Below are positions 18,174-26,742 of a DNA stretch of 64,000 bases, piece after piece. The notes under the pieces were generated by a model that was not told the origin of the DNA, made no database searches, and saw only the letters and a program-made list of their open reading frames with translations. The DNA comes from Nocardia sp. CY41 (lineage in GTDB: Bacteria > Actinomycetota > Actinomycetes > Mycobacteriales > Mycobacteriaceae), in the NCBI RefSeq assembly GCF_009829325.1, contig NZ_VUOS01000018.1, forward strand, positions 1 to 64,000, written 5' to 3'. Positions within the stretch are counted from its first letter, which is position 1; each line of letters starts with the position of its first letter. Both the position numbers and the translations under genes were made by a program.

Positions 18174-19067
18174 CTAGCGTCGTTCGCCGTCGCCGTTGTC
18201 CCGGCCGCGCAGGTAGCGGCCGATCGTGGTCTCGTCCAGAGCCAGTGCCTTGACGATCGATGCGGCGCCGACGATCACCACCGACAGGACGAAAAGCCAA
18301 CTCACCGAGGTGAATGCCAGACCCAACGGACCGAAATGCTCTTGGGCGTTCGTCGTGATCCGAGGCAAGAGGACCCGGCCCGCCGCGTGCACCGCGGTCA
18401 AGCCGATCGCGGTGAGCATCCCCGACACCCACAACAGACGCCCGGTCAGCGCTCCCTTCGTCAGAAGATAAGGAGCGAGCATCCAGACGAACACCCAGAT
18501 GACCACCTCGCCGAGCAGGGCGAGCAGCCGACCGGCGTAGCGGATTTGCTCGAGGTCACGTATCTGCCCCACCAGCCCGGCGGCGAGCGCCACCGCGAGT
18601 AGCGCGACCAGCCACCGCCACGCCTCTCGCGGACCGATCGCGGGAACCTTCCAGACCGCCTCGTACACCCGCGCGAGAGCCCGCGCGAACGAGGTACCGC
18701 CGAGCAGGACCATCAGCAGGCCGACCACACCGAACGCGGCTATCGCCGGATCGGCGGACAGGGATCCGCCGTCGGAATACAGCGTTCTGGAGTCGAAACC
18801 GAACTGGTCGTTGATCGTCTTCGCCGGCGCATGCCAGCCACTGAAGACGGACGCGGCGATCATCACCGGCAACACCGAGGTGAATATCTGGGCGGCGAGC
18901 GCCAGAGACCGATCCACCAGTTGGATCTCGGCCAGCCCCTCGATCACGCGGCGCAGCGTCCGGCCGTACGGCGTTCCGCGCAGCCGGCCGGTTGCGGCCT
19001 GCGTACGCGCGATGGACACTTCGCGGGCCAATGCCACCGACAATTTCACGGACCGCACCGCGCTCAC
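18174..19067 (-). CDS. YihY/BrkB-family inner-membrane protein
   Basis: About 297 residues from GTG 19067, supported by an AGAAGGA ribosome site; the longer open frame upstream is Arg/Pro-rich and unlikely. It has about six membrane helices, with the family features SLALAAQIFTSVLPVMIAAS near the N-terminus, a GLLMVLLGGTSFARALARVYEAVWKVP block and FGPLGLAFTSVSWLFVLS near the end. BrkB/YihY proteins are widespread with no settled function. Confidence 0.82.
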   Translation of the reverse strand: MSAVRSVKLSVALAREVSIARTQAATGRLRGTPYGRTLRRVIEGLAEIQLVDRSLALAAQIFTSVLPVMIAASVFSGWHAPAKTINDQFGFDSRTLYSDGGSLSADPAIAAFGVVGLLMVLLGGTSFARALARVYEAVWKVPAIGPREAWRWLVALLAVALAAGLVGQIRDLEQIRYAGRLLALLGEVVIWVFVWMLAPYLLTKGALTGRLLWVSGMLTAIGLTAVHAAGRVLLPRITTNAQEHFGPLGLAFTSVSWLFVLSVVIVGAASIVKALALDETTIGRYLRGRDNGDGERR

Positions 19068-19379
19068 TGTCCTTCTGCTCGTTCCGTCAGGATGTCGAAT
19101 AGTGCGCAATGGTCTCGGTGGAGACGAAACGAACGCTACGCCGACATCCCGGCAACCACGTCGACTTGGTCGATTCCGATGGCAAGCCGAACCCACCCCG
19201 ACGAGATCGCCGAGCGCCGCGGAAAACGGCACGCCGGATGGCCTGCCTGTGCCAGGATCATCGTGCGAGGGTCACCGATCGACGTATCCGTGGGACCCAC
19301 GATCCGGTCCTGCGGAAGCGCCGGTGTCCACGCATCGAAGGCGCAAGCGGAATTCTCCACCGAATACGGGAGTAGGCCG
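19068..19379. other. Divergent intergenic region
   Basis: About 310 bases between the YihY gene (leftward) and the OmpA-like lipoprotein gene (rightward). No gene with a credible start or recognisable product was seen, and no clear promoter or repeat. Confidence 0.4.
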
Positions 19380-19901
19380 ATGAGAGCCAGGAAAAGCGTC
19401 AGCGGAATTGCGGCGACCGCGGTGATTCTGATCGTGGCCGCTGGGTGCGAGTCCGACAGCGGGTCGAATTCGACGACGTCGACGAGCGAGACGACGCACG
19501 ATATGCGGAGCAGTATGGGCGCGACGGCGTCCTCTGTCGTGAGTTCGGCGCTCGATACCGCGCAGCAGAAGATCCAGGACGTGATCAACGCGGCGATCGC
19601 TGCCGCGCCGATCACCTTCGACAGTGGAAGCTCGGATCTCGGCGCGGGGGACGTCGCCACCATCAAAGCAGTCGCGATTCCCCTGAAAGGGAACGACACG
19701 AAGATACAGGTCACGACTTACGCCCAGGACTCGAATGCCGCTGCCGCCAAATCGCTGGCGAAAGCCCGCGGCGACAACATCGCGGCCCAACTGGAGTCGG
19801 AAGGAATCGACAAGGCGCGCGTCCTCGTCCGTGCCGAGGCCAACCCCGCAGCGCCGGATGTCGAAGTCGACGAGGCGAAGATCGAGGTGGTCGCCGGATA
19901 G
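19380..19901 (+). CDS. OmpA-like lipoprotein
   Basis: 173 residues from ATG 19380. The N-terminus is a lipoprotein signal: basic MRARK, a hydrophobic core and the lipobox VAAGC (Cys at about residue 23). A Ser/Thr-rich linker is followed by an OmpA-type domain: ITFDSGSSDLGAGDVATIKAVA, VTTYAQDSN and LAKARGDNIAAQLESEGID match the beta-alpha-beta peptidoglycan-binding fold, with RGDNIAAQL in the place of the usual RA..V...L helix. It should sit on the outer face of the cell membrane and contact peptidoglycan, similar in layout to the mycobacterial ArfA C-terminal domain. Confidence 0.78.
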   Translation: MRARKSVSGIAATAVILIVAAGCESDSGSNSTTSTSETTHDMRSSMGATASSVVSSALDTAQQKIQDVINAAIAAAPITFDSGSSDLGAGDVATIKAVAIPLKGNDTKIQVTTYAQDSNAAAAKSLAKARGDNIAAQLESEGIDKARVLVRAEANPAAPDVEVDEAKIEVVAG

Positions 19902-20039
19902 GCACGAGCACGCGGGCACTTCCGCCGGTGTCATCCAGGGTTGGCAGGTGACGTGTCCGAGGTGTCGGACCGTTGATCCCACCGGGTCGGCTCCGCGGTC
20001 GGTCAGCGAGCGGAAGATGTCCCCGACGGTGGCGCGGCG

Positions 20040-20537
20040 TCACAGACCGAGTAGCACCGGGCGGCGCGGAATACCGTCGGTCATCAGCGCCTGCAGCAGG
20101 GTCGCGAGATCGCGTGGTGCGAACAAGTCGGCGCCGCGGTACCCGGAGATGTCCGGTAATCGCCACCAACGAAATGCCGTGATGTTCTCGGCCGCCAGTT
20201 GCTGGTCGGTCAGCGCGCCGCGGGGGGTGAACGACGTGGTCCGGACAAGGTAGAAGTCGTTGACCACGCCGTCGAAACCCGGTGCATGGTCGGGCGCGTC
20301 GACCTCTTGATGCCAGATGTGCGGCGGTTCCGCCTCGACCGCGAGGCCGATCTCTTCGCTCAGCTCACGCCGCAGCGCGGCGAGCGGTTCCTCCGCGGGT
20401 TCGATCCCCCCGCCCGGAGCGGCCCACACCACTGTTGCCGCAGGCTCCGTCACGGAGTGACCGCACAGCAGGATGCGGTCGTCGGCATCGAGAACGATCG
20501 CGCGCACCGCGTGACGCAGACGGGGCGAGGACATCAC
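20040..20537 (-). CDS. NUDIX hydrolase
   Basis: 165 residues from GTG 20537, with an ATG as the next codon. A complete Nudix box GX5EX7REUXEEXGU is present: GGGIEPAEEPLAALRREL then SEEIGL, so the Mg2+-binding Glu residues are intact. An early AIVLDADDRILLCGHS strand is typical of small house-cleaning Nudix enzymes. The substrate (a nucleoside diphosphate derivative) cannot be told. It is divergent from the DUF2797 gene. Confidence 0.87.
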   Translation of the reverse strand: MMSSPRLRHAVRAIVLDADDRILLCGHSVTEPAATVVWAAPGGGIEPAEEPLAALRRELSEEIGLAVEAEPPHIWHQEVDAPDHAPGFDGVVNDFYLVRTTSFTPRGALTDQQLAAENITAFRWWRLPDISGYRGADLFAPRDLATLLQALMTDGIPRRPVLLGL

Positions 20538-20792
20538 GACAGACTATGACCCGCGCCGCCCGTGCCTTCCGGCGCGGGTCATGGCCGCACATCGACAGCA
20601 ACCGGTCGGTGTCATCGACGACCGGCACCCGACGTGCGCCGCGGCCGATGCCTGCGCCGTCCCGGGCGAGCGACCGGCTTCGGGCTCGTGGTGGGATGGT
20701 GCGGGATAACGACACGCACAGAACACCTTTCGGCGGCGTCACCCATCATGGTGATGACCACGACCCAACACGATGTGCGAAGCGGTGAGCCG

Positions 20793-21710
20793 ATGACCAC
20801 GACCGATACCCTGCTGTACGGCGGCACCCGATGGGACGAGCGCGGTCGCTGGTGCTACGAGCTGATCCGCGCAGACGGCACGACCGAACGTCTGCCCGCT
20901 CCGGGCGCGCGCTTGGCGTTCCGGGTCCGCGACACGGCGCGATACTGCCTGGGATACCACGGGTTCGGCAGTTTCCCAGGGCGGCGAGCGTGTCCGGATT
21001 CCGTGCAAGTCGAGAGCGGCCGGCAGTGTCCGCAGTGCCGGGTACGGGAGGGGTGGACGGCGGTGCACACGCACCGCGGCCCGATTTCCGCACTGCCCGA
21101 GCAGATCCGCGACTACGTGTCGCAGCCGCACCATCTCTACATCGCCTATTTCGGTGACGGGTTGACCAAAGTGGGTACGGCGTCGGCGATACGCCGGCAT
21201 CGCCGCCTGTACGAACAGGGCGCGCTCGCCGCACGATTCGTCGCCGACTCACCGGACGGCTTGCATGTGCGCGAACTGGAACGGGTGGTATCGACACAAG
21301 CCGGTTTCCGGCAGGCCGTGGGCAGCGCTGCTAAAACCCGCGTCCTGGCCAAGCCGCTGGCTCCGTGGGCGGCAGTGGAGGCAGCGGTAGCCGCCGCGGC
21401 CGCCGATGCGCTCGCTGTGCTGCCCGCCGGGACGACTCGGACCGACACCACCTGGTCGGGTGGCAGCGAGTTCTACCGCACCGTCGCGCAGCGAGGCCGC
21501 TACGCGACCGTCGTCGATTTCAGTGGGGCGGCGCCGGGGGAGTACGTCCTCGACGCGGTGACCGCGCACGGGCACACCATCGCCTGCCGGCACGGATCCG
21601 AGACCGGAGAACTACTGCTGGTCAACGATACTCAGCTCATCGGACGACGTATCGAGCTCGACGACTCGATCACCGTCGCCCCCGTCGCCGCGCAGACCAG
21701 CCTTTTCTGA
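20793..21710 (+). CDS. DUF2797-family protein
   Basis: About 305 residues from ATG 20793; an ATG at 20749 would add 15 residues and cannot be excluded. The segment CLGYHGFGS followed by ACPDSVQ and GRQCPQC provides three to four Cys for a probable zinc site. HHLYIAYFGDGLTKVGTASAIRRHRRLYEQGA resembles a GIY-YIG-like strand/helix unit, as noted for DUF2797. The second half is Ala-rich. Function unknown; a nucleic-acid role is only a guess from the fold resemblance. Confidence 0.72.
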   Translation: MTTTDTLLYGGTRWDERGRWCYELIRADGTTERLPAPGARLAFRVRDTARYCLGYHGFGSFPGRRACPDSVQVESGRQCPQCRVREGWTAVHTHRGPISALPEQIRDYVSQPHHLYIAYFGDGLTKVGTASAIRRHRRLYEQGALAARFVADSPDGLHVRELERVVSTQAGFRQAVGSAAKTRVLAKPLAPWAAVEAAVAAAAADALAVLPAGTTRTDTTWSGGSEFYRTVAQRGRYATVVDFSGAAPGEYVLDAVTAHGHTIACRHGSETGELLLVNDTQLIGRRIELDDSITVAPVAAQTSLF

Positions 21711-22179
21711 TCCACTCAGCCGCACTGGCGGACTCCGGCCAGCCTCTCGGAGACCTCCCAGAGGCGGAGCTCCCTTTCCCGGTCCAGCGAGCGGGAGCTC
21801 GATTTCACCCGATCGTGCTCGGCTACGGCTCAGGACGCGTACACGTAGCCGGTACTCGAACTCGTATGGACATGTGCCAGCGGAGATGAAGTCGAGAATG
21901 CTGACCAATTGCCGCATGCGCTCGGTCGACGCAAGACGAGCCACGATCGGCGATGCGACAGGTCGAGGTTTGGACGCCACGAATACCCAAGCGAGATCCT
22001 GAGCTGCCCAAAGTCGTCAGATTACGTGCAGCCGATTCCGGCGCAGTGACGATCTCGGCGCGATGCCGCAGGTAAGCGGGCCGGAAAACGAGTAGTTAGC
22101 TACTCGCGTCGTGCAGGGCGGGAAGGGGCCAGACTCGGACTGGACCTCGAGAGCGTGCCGGTCTCGGGGGGAGGCGATC
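21711..22179. other. Intergenic region, no gene supported
   Basis: About 470 bases. Open frames on either strand here lack ribosome sites and encode low-complexity Arg/Pro/Ser sequence. It likely carries the promoter of the surface-protein gene at 22180; the GAGTAGTTAGCTACTCG dyad near 22090-22106 (arms CGAGTAG and CTACTCG-like around TTAG) could be an operator or hairpin. Confidence 0.4.
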
Positions 22180-23187
22180 ATGAGAAACGACTCGCGAATA
22201 CTACTGGTCGCGGCGGCCTTGGCAGGACTGCTTGGCGCCGTGCCGGTATCGGTCGCGGCACCGGAGCAGGTACCCACCGCACCCGGCCCGCCGCCCAGCA
22301 CGCCGAGACCGGCGTGGCCGGTTGCCACGCCGACGGATTTCCGGCTGCCCACCACCGAGGGGCATGATCCGCAAACGACCACGACCACGTCCGCGCAGCC
22401 CGAGCCGACAACCACGACCACGCAACCCGAGCCGACGACCACGACCATGAAGCCGGAGCCGACGACCACGACCACAAAGCCGGAGCCGACAACCACCACC
22501 GGGCAACCGCTCACGACGACTCCGCGACCGACAACTGCCGGTACGTCCATCGTTCCGAGCGGAAGTTCCGCTGTGCTTCCCGCACCCACCCTCGTCGCGC
22601 CGGCCACCGCCGAGCGGGGCACCGTTATCACGGTGCACGGCGATGGCTGGCCCTGCGAGTCGGTGCGCGCCTTTCCGGATTGGTCCGAGGCCGTGGACGC
22701 CCGGGTCCGAGGCGGTTCGTTCGATACACGCGTCGACGTTCCCGACGGAGTCGAACTGGGTGTGCACTCCGTTCCCGCCGCCTGCCTGGGTACCGCTCAG
22801 CGCATCGTCGTGAAGGCATCCGTCGAGGTGATCCCCGCGCGACTGGTTCCGACTACCGGTGAACCGACGGACACTGATCCGACCGGCGAGCGTCCGAGCC
22901 CGCCGTCGCAACCCGGTGACCGTGACCAGGACACCGGTGCCGGCGACATGCTGGGCCTCGGCGGGCTCCTGGTCGCACTCGGTGCCGCAGCGCTGGTCGT
23001 ACGCAGCCGCCGGAACCGCCCGGGTGAAGCGCCACGCAACGCGGATCCGCCTCTCCCGCGGGTGCATGTGCGCGTGGTCGCCGACGGCCCCCCATCGATC
23101 CACGTGCGCCAGGCCGCCCGCACTCCGGACGTGCGGGTCCGGCTGCGGGCCTGCGAGCCGTGGCTGACTGTCAAGGAGGTGCTCTGA
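22180..23187 (+). CDS. Pro/Thr-repeat cell-surface protein with C-terminal membrane anchor
   Basis: 335 residues from ATG 22180, behind a GGGGGGAGG ribosome site. Residues 1-26 form a Sec signal peptide ending in VSVAAPEQ. Residues 73-108 are four tandem nine-residue repeats of the form (Q/K)PEPTTTT(T/M/G), a stalk likely to be O-glycosylated. Residues 130-225 form a small beta domain (RGTVITVHGDGWPCESV ... SVPAACLG, with two Cys that could pair). A single membrane helix (LGLGGLLVALGAAALVV) and an RSRRNR stop follow, leaving a cytosolic tail of about 55 residues. No sortase motif. The next gene is translationally coupled, so the tail may contact its product. Confidence 0.75.
   Translation: MRNDSRILLVAAALAGLLGAVPVSVAAPEQVPTAPGPPPSTPRPAWPVATPTDFRLPTTEGHDPQTTTTTSAQPEPTTTTTQPEPTTTTMKPEPTTTTTKPEPTTTTGQPLTTTPRPTTAGTSIVPSGSSAVLPAPTLVAPATAERGTVITVHGDGWPCESVRAFPDWSEAVDARVRGGSFDTRVDVPDGVELGVHSVPAACLGTAQRIVVKASVEVIPARLVPTTGEPTDTDPTGERPSPPSQPGDRDQDTGAGDMLGLGGLLVALGAAALVVRSRRNRPGEAPRNADPPLPRVHVRVVADGPPSIHVRQAARTPDVRVRLRACEPWLTVKEVL
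22396..22503 (+). repeat. Four 27-base tandem repeats coding (Q/K)PEPTTTT(T/M/G)
   Basis: Four copies of a 27-base unit encode the nine-residue stalk repeats of the surface protein. The units differ at few positions, so copy number may vary between strains by slippage. Confidence 0.8.
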
Positions 23188-23834
23188 TGACGAGTCCAGC
23201 GTCGATCAGGGCTCGGACGGTTCTGTTCCAGAACGCCCCGCACGAAGCCGGGGTGGGCGAACTGGCCGAGTGCCTGCACGAGAGAGGTGCCGAACACTTG
23301 GCCCTGCGTCGGGCGCCGGGCGTGGCCCCGATACTGGCGTCGACGGCGCTGCACGAGGTGGCCGAAACCATCGACGGGCTCCTTCAGGTCGACCTGGGCA
23401 GTGTGGCGATCGGAGGGTGGCGCCGCTACGACCTGCTGCGCCGGGCGGCGATGCGCACCCGCGCCGGAGGAGCCGAACAGGTCACGCTGCTCGAGCACGA
23501 AATCACCCAGACCTACCGTCCGTGCTTGGACGTCACCATCGACGAACAGCCGGTGGGAGAGTTCACGATAGAACTCTGCGTGGCGATATTGCTCCAGCCG
23601 CTCGCCGCCACCGTCCGCAACGGGACGCTGGTGGCACTGGGCCCCGGCGACTGCACCGTGACGGTATCGATCGGCGCGCCGGAGCTGGGCCCGATCATGA
23701 CGCGCGAACGCACCCTGCGTACGGCGACGATGATCGACCTGCGGTGGCCCATACGGCTCGTCGAACAGCCTCCGACCGCGCCCGGCGTCGTGCCGAGGGT
23801 CCGGCCTCCGCAACCGAGGTGGGCCGGTGGCTGA
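23187..23834 (+). CDS. Conserved hypothetical cytosolic protein, coupled to the surface protein
   Basis: 215 residues. Its ATG shares one base with the TGA of the surface-protein gene (TGATG) and has AAGGAGG just upstream inside that gene, so translation is coupled. There is no signal peptide. The sequence has helical (ELAECLHERGAEHLALRR, ILASTALHEVAETIDGLL) and beta-rich parts (TYRPCLDVTIDEQPVGEFTIEL). I recognise no family. The beta part resembles regions of uncharacterised actinobacterial proteins that follow Thr/Pro-rich membrane proteins, but this is an impression only. Confidence 0.65.
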   Translation: MTSPASIRARTVLFQNAPHEAGVGELAECLHERGAEHLALRRAPGVAPILASTALHEVAETIDGLLQVDLGSVAIGGWRRYDLLRRAAMRTRAGGAEQVTLLEHEITQTYRPCLDVTIDEQPVGEFTIELCVAILLQPLAATVRNGTLVALGPGDCTVTVSIGAPELGPIMTRERTLRTATMIDLRWPIRLVEQPPTAPGVVPRVRPPQPRWAGG

Positions 23835-24033
23835 TGGACTCGCCCGCCACCGAGCCTCCGAAAAGCCGTTGCCGGAGCATGGCGTCCACTGCTACTTTTC
23901 GGGGGCCGTGCGAAAGACCGAGGAGGTGGTACCTGTGAACGCAGTATCGACATGGGTGCTCCCCTCTGGGGTCACGGTCGGGCGATAGGTCGTCCGGGAG
24001 CGCCGTCCAACAGCACTCCCGAAAGGCACGACC

Positions 24034-24771
24034 GTGCAGTTCACTTCCGAACAGCGCTTCGACGACGATGTCCTCGAGCGCGAATTCACCCGCGGCGAGA
24101 TCCCCGGCATCCTGTGGACGCCCGGATCCGCATCCGCATCCGCACCAGCGCCGCTGATCCTGATCGGCCACCCCGGCGGGCTGCGCCAGATGTATCCCCG
24201 CCTGATGGGCCGGGCCCGGCACTCCGCGGCGGAGGGCTTCGCCGCGGCCACCATCGAGCTGCCCGGCAGCGGTGACCGGCCCCGGTCGGCCGCCGCCGAG
24301 CAGGCCCGCGCCGACCTGCGCCGGGCGGTGACGGCCGGCGAGCAGGTCGACGACGAGATCGTGGAACGGCTCGTCCTCCCGCTGGTCGAACAAGCGGTCC
24401 CGGAATGGCGGGCCGCTCTGGACGCCCTGCTCTCACTGCCCGAGATCGGCGGCCCGGTCGGGTACTCGGGAGGGCTGATATCCATCGGCCTGCGGCTGGC
24501 GGTGGTCGAGCCACGTATCTCGGCCGCCCTTCTGTTCGCCGGAAGTTACGTACCTCGCAGCATGTTCCAGGAGGCCCGGCAGGTCACCATTCCGCTGCAG
24601 GTCCTGCTGCAGTGGGACGACGAAGGAAACGACCGGCAGATGGCCTTGGACCTGTTCGACGCCTTCGGCTCCAAGGAGAAGACGCTGCACGCCAATATGG
24701 GCGGACACACCGGCGTCCCGCAGTTCGAAGGAGACGCCGGGAACCGGTTCTTCGCCCGGCACCTGAAGTGA
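24034..24771 (+). CDS. Alpha/beta hydrolase
   Basis: 245 residues from GTG 24034. PLILIGHPGG gives the oxyanion-hole region (HPGG rather than HGGG). GPVGYSGGLISIGLRLA carries the nucleophile elbow G-Y-S-G-G, and the C-terminal LHANMGGHTGVP supplies a candidate catalytic His. The acid is probably the Asp in WDDEGN. Length and layout match dienelactone hydrolase-like esterases. Substrate unknown. It converges with the phytase-like gene, with strong hairpins between them. Confidence 0.85.
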   Translation: MQFTSEQRFDDDVLEREFTRGEIPGILWTPGSASASAPAPLILIGHPGGLRQMYPRLMGRARHSAAEGFAAATIELPGSGDRPRSAAAEQARADLRRAVTAGEQVDDEIVERLVLPLVEQAVPEWRAALDALLSLPEIGGPVGYSGGLISIGLRLAVVEPRISAALLFAGSYVPRSMFQEARQVTIPLQVLLQWDDEGNDRQMALDLFDAFGSKEKTLHANMGGHTGVPQFEGDAGNRFFARHLK

Positions 24772-24821
24772 GGCCGGGCCGTCAGGCCGGCAGCGGACGG
24801 TAGGAACTGTCGGCCGGCACG

Positions 24822-24860
24822 CCGCCATCGAGCACAGGCCCCGGCCGTGCTCGATGGCGG
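24822..24860. terminator. Strong bidirectional-type hairpin
   Basis: CCGCCATCGAGCAC and GTGCTCGATGGCGG are perfect 14-base arms around an 11-base loop AGGCCCCGGCC. It lies 50 bases after the hydrolase stop in a convergent intergenic region. No U-tract. Confidence 0.7.
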
Positions 24861-24877
24861 TTGCGGCAGGGGCACGA

Positions 24878-24934
24878 ACCGCCCCGATCGCGGCGTGGTT
24901 CCGCCCATCGGCGGCACCGGCCGGTCGGGGCGGT
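24878..24934. terminator. Second inverted repeat of the same intergenic region
   Basis: ACCGCCCCGA and TCGGGGCGGT are perfect 10-base arms, 37 bases apart. Together with the neighbouring hairpin it may back up termination of the hydrolase transcript or that of the convergent gene. Confidence 0.4.
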
Positions 24935-25019
24935 GCTCGGCCACCCGCCCCAGCACACCAACGCCTTGTCCGCCCGAATCCGGGCTGAGCTACGGACACC
25001 CCTCCTCACGATATCCGCG

Positions 25020-25044
25020 TTGGGGAGGTCTCGACCTTCCCCAA
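25020..25044 (-). terminator. Hairpin after the phytase-like gene
   Basis: Reading leftward, TTGGGGA/AGGT pairs with ACC/TCCCCAA with one bulged base around GAGA-type loop bases. It begins 4 bases past the stop of the phytase-like gene and is its likely terminator. Confidence 0.55.
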
Positions 25045-25048
25045 ACGG

Positions 25049-26617
25049 CTAGGAGACGGCGATCGTGACCGTCCTCGTCTGCGTCTGGGCGGGCAGCTTG
25101 GTGGTGTCGATCATCAGCACCTCGCCGGAGTCCTGCACGCCGTTGGCGAGCAGTTTCGCTTTCAACCCGAACGGTGGACGGTCGCCGGTGGCGGCGTCGA
25201 TGCCGAAGTCGCTGTCATTGGCGATGTAGAGGGTCTTGCCGCCGTCGCGGGTGGCGATGCCCTCGATCTTGTCGTGGCCGAAGAACTTGCCGTCGGCGTT
25301 CAGACCGTCCAGCAGGCCGCCGAGGTCCAGGTTGGACTTCTTGGCGACGGGGGCGATGCCCGCCTTCCGCAACGCGGCGACGCCGTCCGCGGTCGGCACC
25401 GCACCGACGAGGAGTTCCAGCGGTTTGCCGTCGACCAGCAGGCCCAGCTCCGAATGGTATTGCGCGCCCGGGACTTTCGCCTGTGGACCGATGTCGGTGG
25501 CACCGGTGATGTCGATCGTCCACAGCTTCTTGTCGGCTTTGGGCGTTTGTTTGCCGTCGCGCTCGTCGACCAGGAAGGTGGTGTTGCTCAGTGCGGTGAT
25601 CTCGGAGACCGCGAGTTTATGCTTCGGCTCCTCGAGCGGATACATGAATTCCTTGACGTCGCGGGTCTTCAGGTCCACGGTGACGATTCGGGTCATCGGC
25701 ACCTCGCGCGCCGATGCGACACCCGGCGCGCTGAGCCCGCTCTGCATGATGCCGACCAGCGTGCTGCCATCCGGCGTGACGGTCAGCCCCTCCATGCCCT
25801 GGTTGGGAGTGCGCAGGGAAAGCTCCTTGGGCAGGCCACGTCCCGGCGCCAGCCGCTCCAGCTCGGTGCCGTTGGCGTCGAAGTGGACGATGAACGGTCC
25901 GTACTCGTCGGATACCCAGAAGGTCCCGTCGGGCAGCGCCACCAGACCCTCACTGTCGATGCCGTGATCGGTGGGCGGCAGGATGGTGCCGTCGAGGTCG
26001 CGGATGGTTTCGCCGGTGCCTGCGGAGGTATCGACCAGGCCGTTGAACGGCCGGCCCGCCGAATCCTTCAACAAGATGGTGCTTGTCGGCACCATCTTGT
26101 TGCCGACCACCTTGAATTCGGCGATGGCGGGCGTGAAATTCGGCACCGGATCGAGTTTTTCGTTCTTACCCTTGCCGTCCACATTCGGACCGCGGTCGGT
26201 CAGTCCGTAGAACTCGTCGGTCGAGCCGGGCACCGGCGTGAAGGCCGACCCGTACCCGCTGCCGGGCAGGCTCACCCCGCCGAAATCGCCCAGCGGTGGA
26301 ATATCGGTGGTGAATACCTTGACGGCGTCGGTGGTGGTGACGGTGAGGCTGTCGGGCCCGGTATATCCGGCCGCCGGCGTGTACACCACCGCGCCGTCGG
26401 TGCGCCGGGTGATCGTGCCGTGCTGCGGATCGGCGATCCCGACCGCGGCGCTGCCGCCGGTCTCGGCGAGCAGATCATCCAGCGAGATCACCAAGGACTG
26501 ATCCCTGGCGGCGGTGAAGTCCGCCTCCGAACTCGACGGCGAGCAAGCGGACAGGACGGCGGTCGCGCACACAGCGGCCATGACGAGTGCGCTTCGGATA
26601 TTGCGGTGCGTTCTCAC
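25049..26617 (-). CDS. Lipoprotein with esterase-like activity of phytase domain
   Basis: About 522 residues from GTG 26617. The start (VRTHRNIRSALVMAAVCATAVLSAC) is a lipoprotein signal with lipobox LSAC. An Ig/cadherin-like strand region follows (GTITRRTDGAVVYTPAAGYTGPDSLTV). The rest is the secreted phytase-like beta-propeller (PF13449): FYGLTDRGPNVDG, IDSEGLVALPDGTFWVSDEYGPFIV, NQGMEGLTVTPDGSTLVG and KIEGIATRDGGKTLYIANDSDFG are the Asp/Glu-rich blades with the likely metal ligands. It is anchored outside the cell membrane and probably hydrolyses phosphoesters or related esters. Confidence 0.85.
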   Translation of the reverse strand: MRTHRNIRSALVMAAVCATAVLSACSPSSSEADFTAARDQSLVISLDDLLAETGGSAAVGIADPQHGTITRRTDGAVVYTPAAGYTGPDSLTVTTTDAVKVFTTDIPPLGDFGGVSLPGSGYGSAFTPVPGSTDEFYGLTDRGPNVDGKGKNEKLDPVPNFTPAIAEFKVVGNKMVPTSTILLKDSAGRPFNGLVDTSAGTGETIRDLDGTILPPTDHGIDSEGLVALPDGTFWVSDEYGPFIVHFDANGTELERLAPGRGLPKELSLRTPNQGMEGLTVTPDGSTLVGIMQSGLSAPGVASAREVPMTRIVTVDLKTRDVKEFMYPLEEPKHKLAVSEITALSNTTFLVDERDGKQTPKADKKLWTIDITGATDIGPQAKVPGAQYHSELGLLVDGKPLELLVGAVPTADGVAALRKAGIAPVAKKSNLDLGGLLDGLNADGKFFGHDKIEGIATRDGGKTLYIANDSDFGIDAATGDRPPFGLKAKLLANGVQDSGEVLMIDTTKLPAQTQTRTVTIAVS

Positions 26618-26742
26618 CAGTGATGCGTACCGTCCCGGCCCCACCATCGGTTGGCATCCAGCTGAACATGAACCGTCGATCCCCACAACCATCCGATGAT
26701 TGTGCCGTGCCACCAGCATTGGCGAGGGTGGGGCAGACACCT

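Noticed and set aside
22396..22503. Regularly spaced repeats that might suggest a CRISPR array
   Set aside because: The units are directly adjacent without unique spacers and encode the PEPTTTT stalk of a protein.
24034..24771. Alpha/beta hydrolase as the missing trans-acyltransferase or thioesterase
   Set aside because: It has a GYSGG elbow and dienelactone hydrolase-like layout, not the GHSxG and C-terminal signature of malonyl transferases, and it is 10 kb away.
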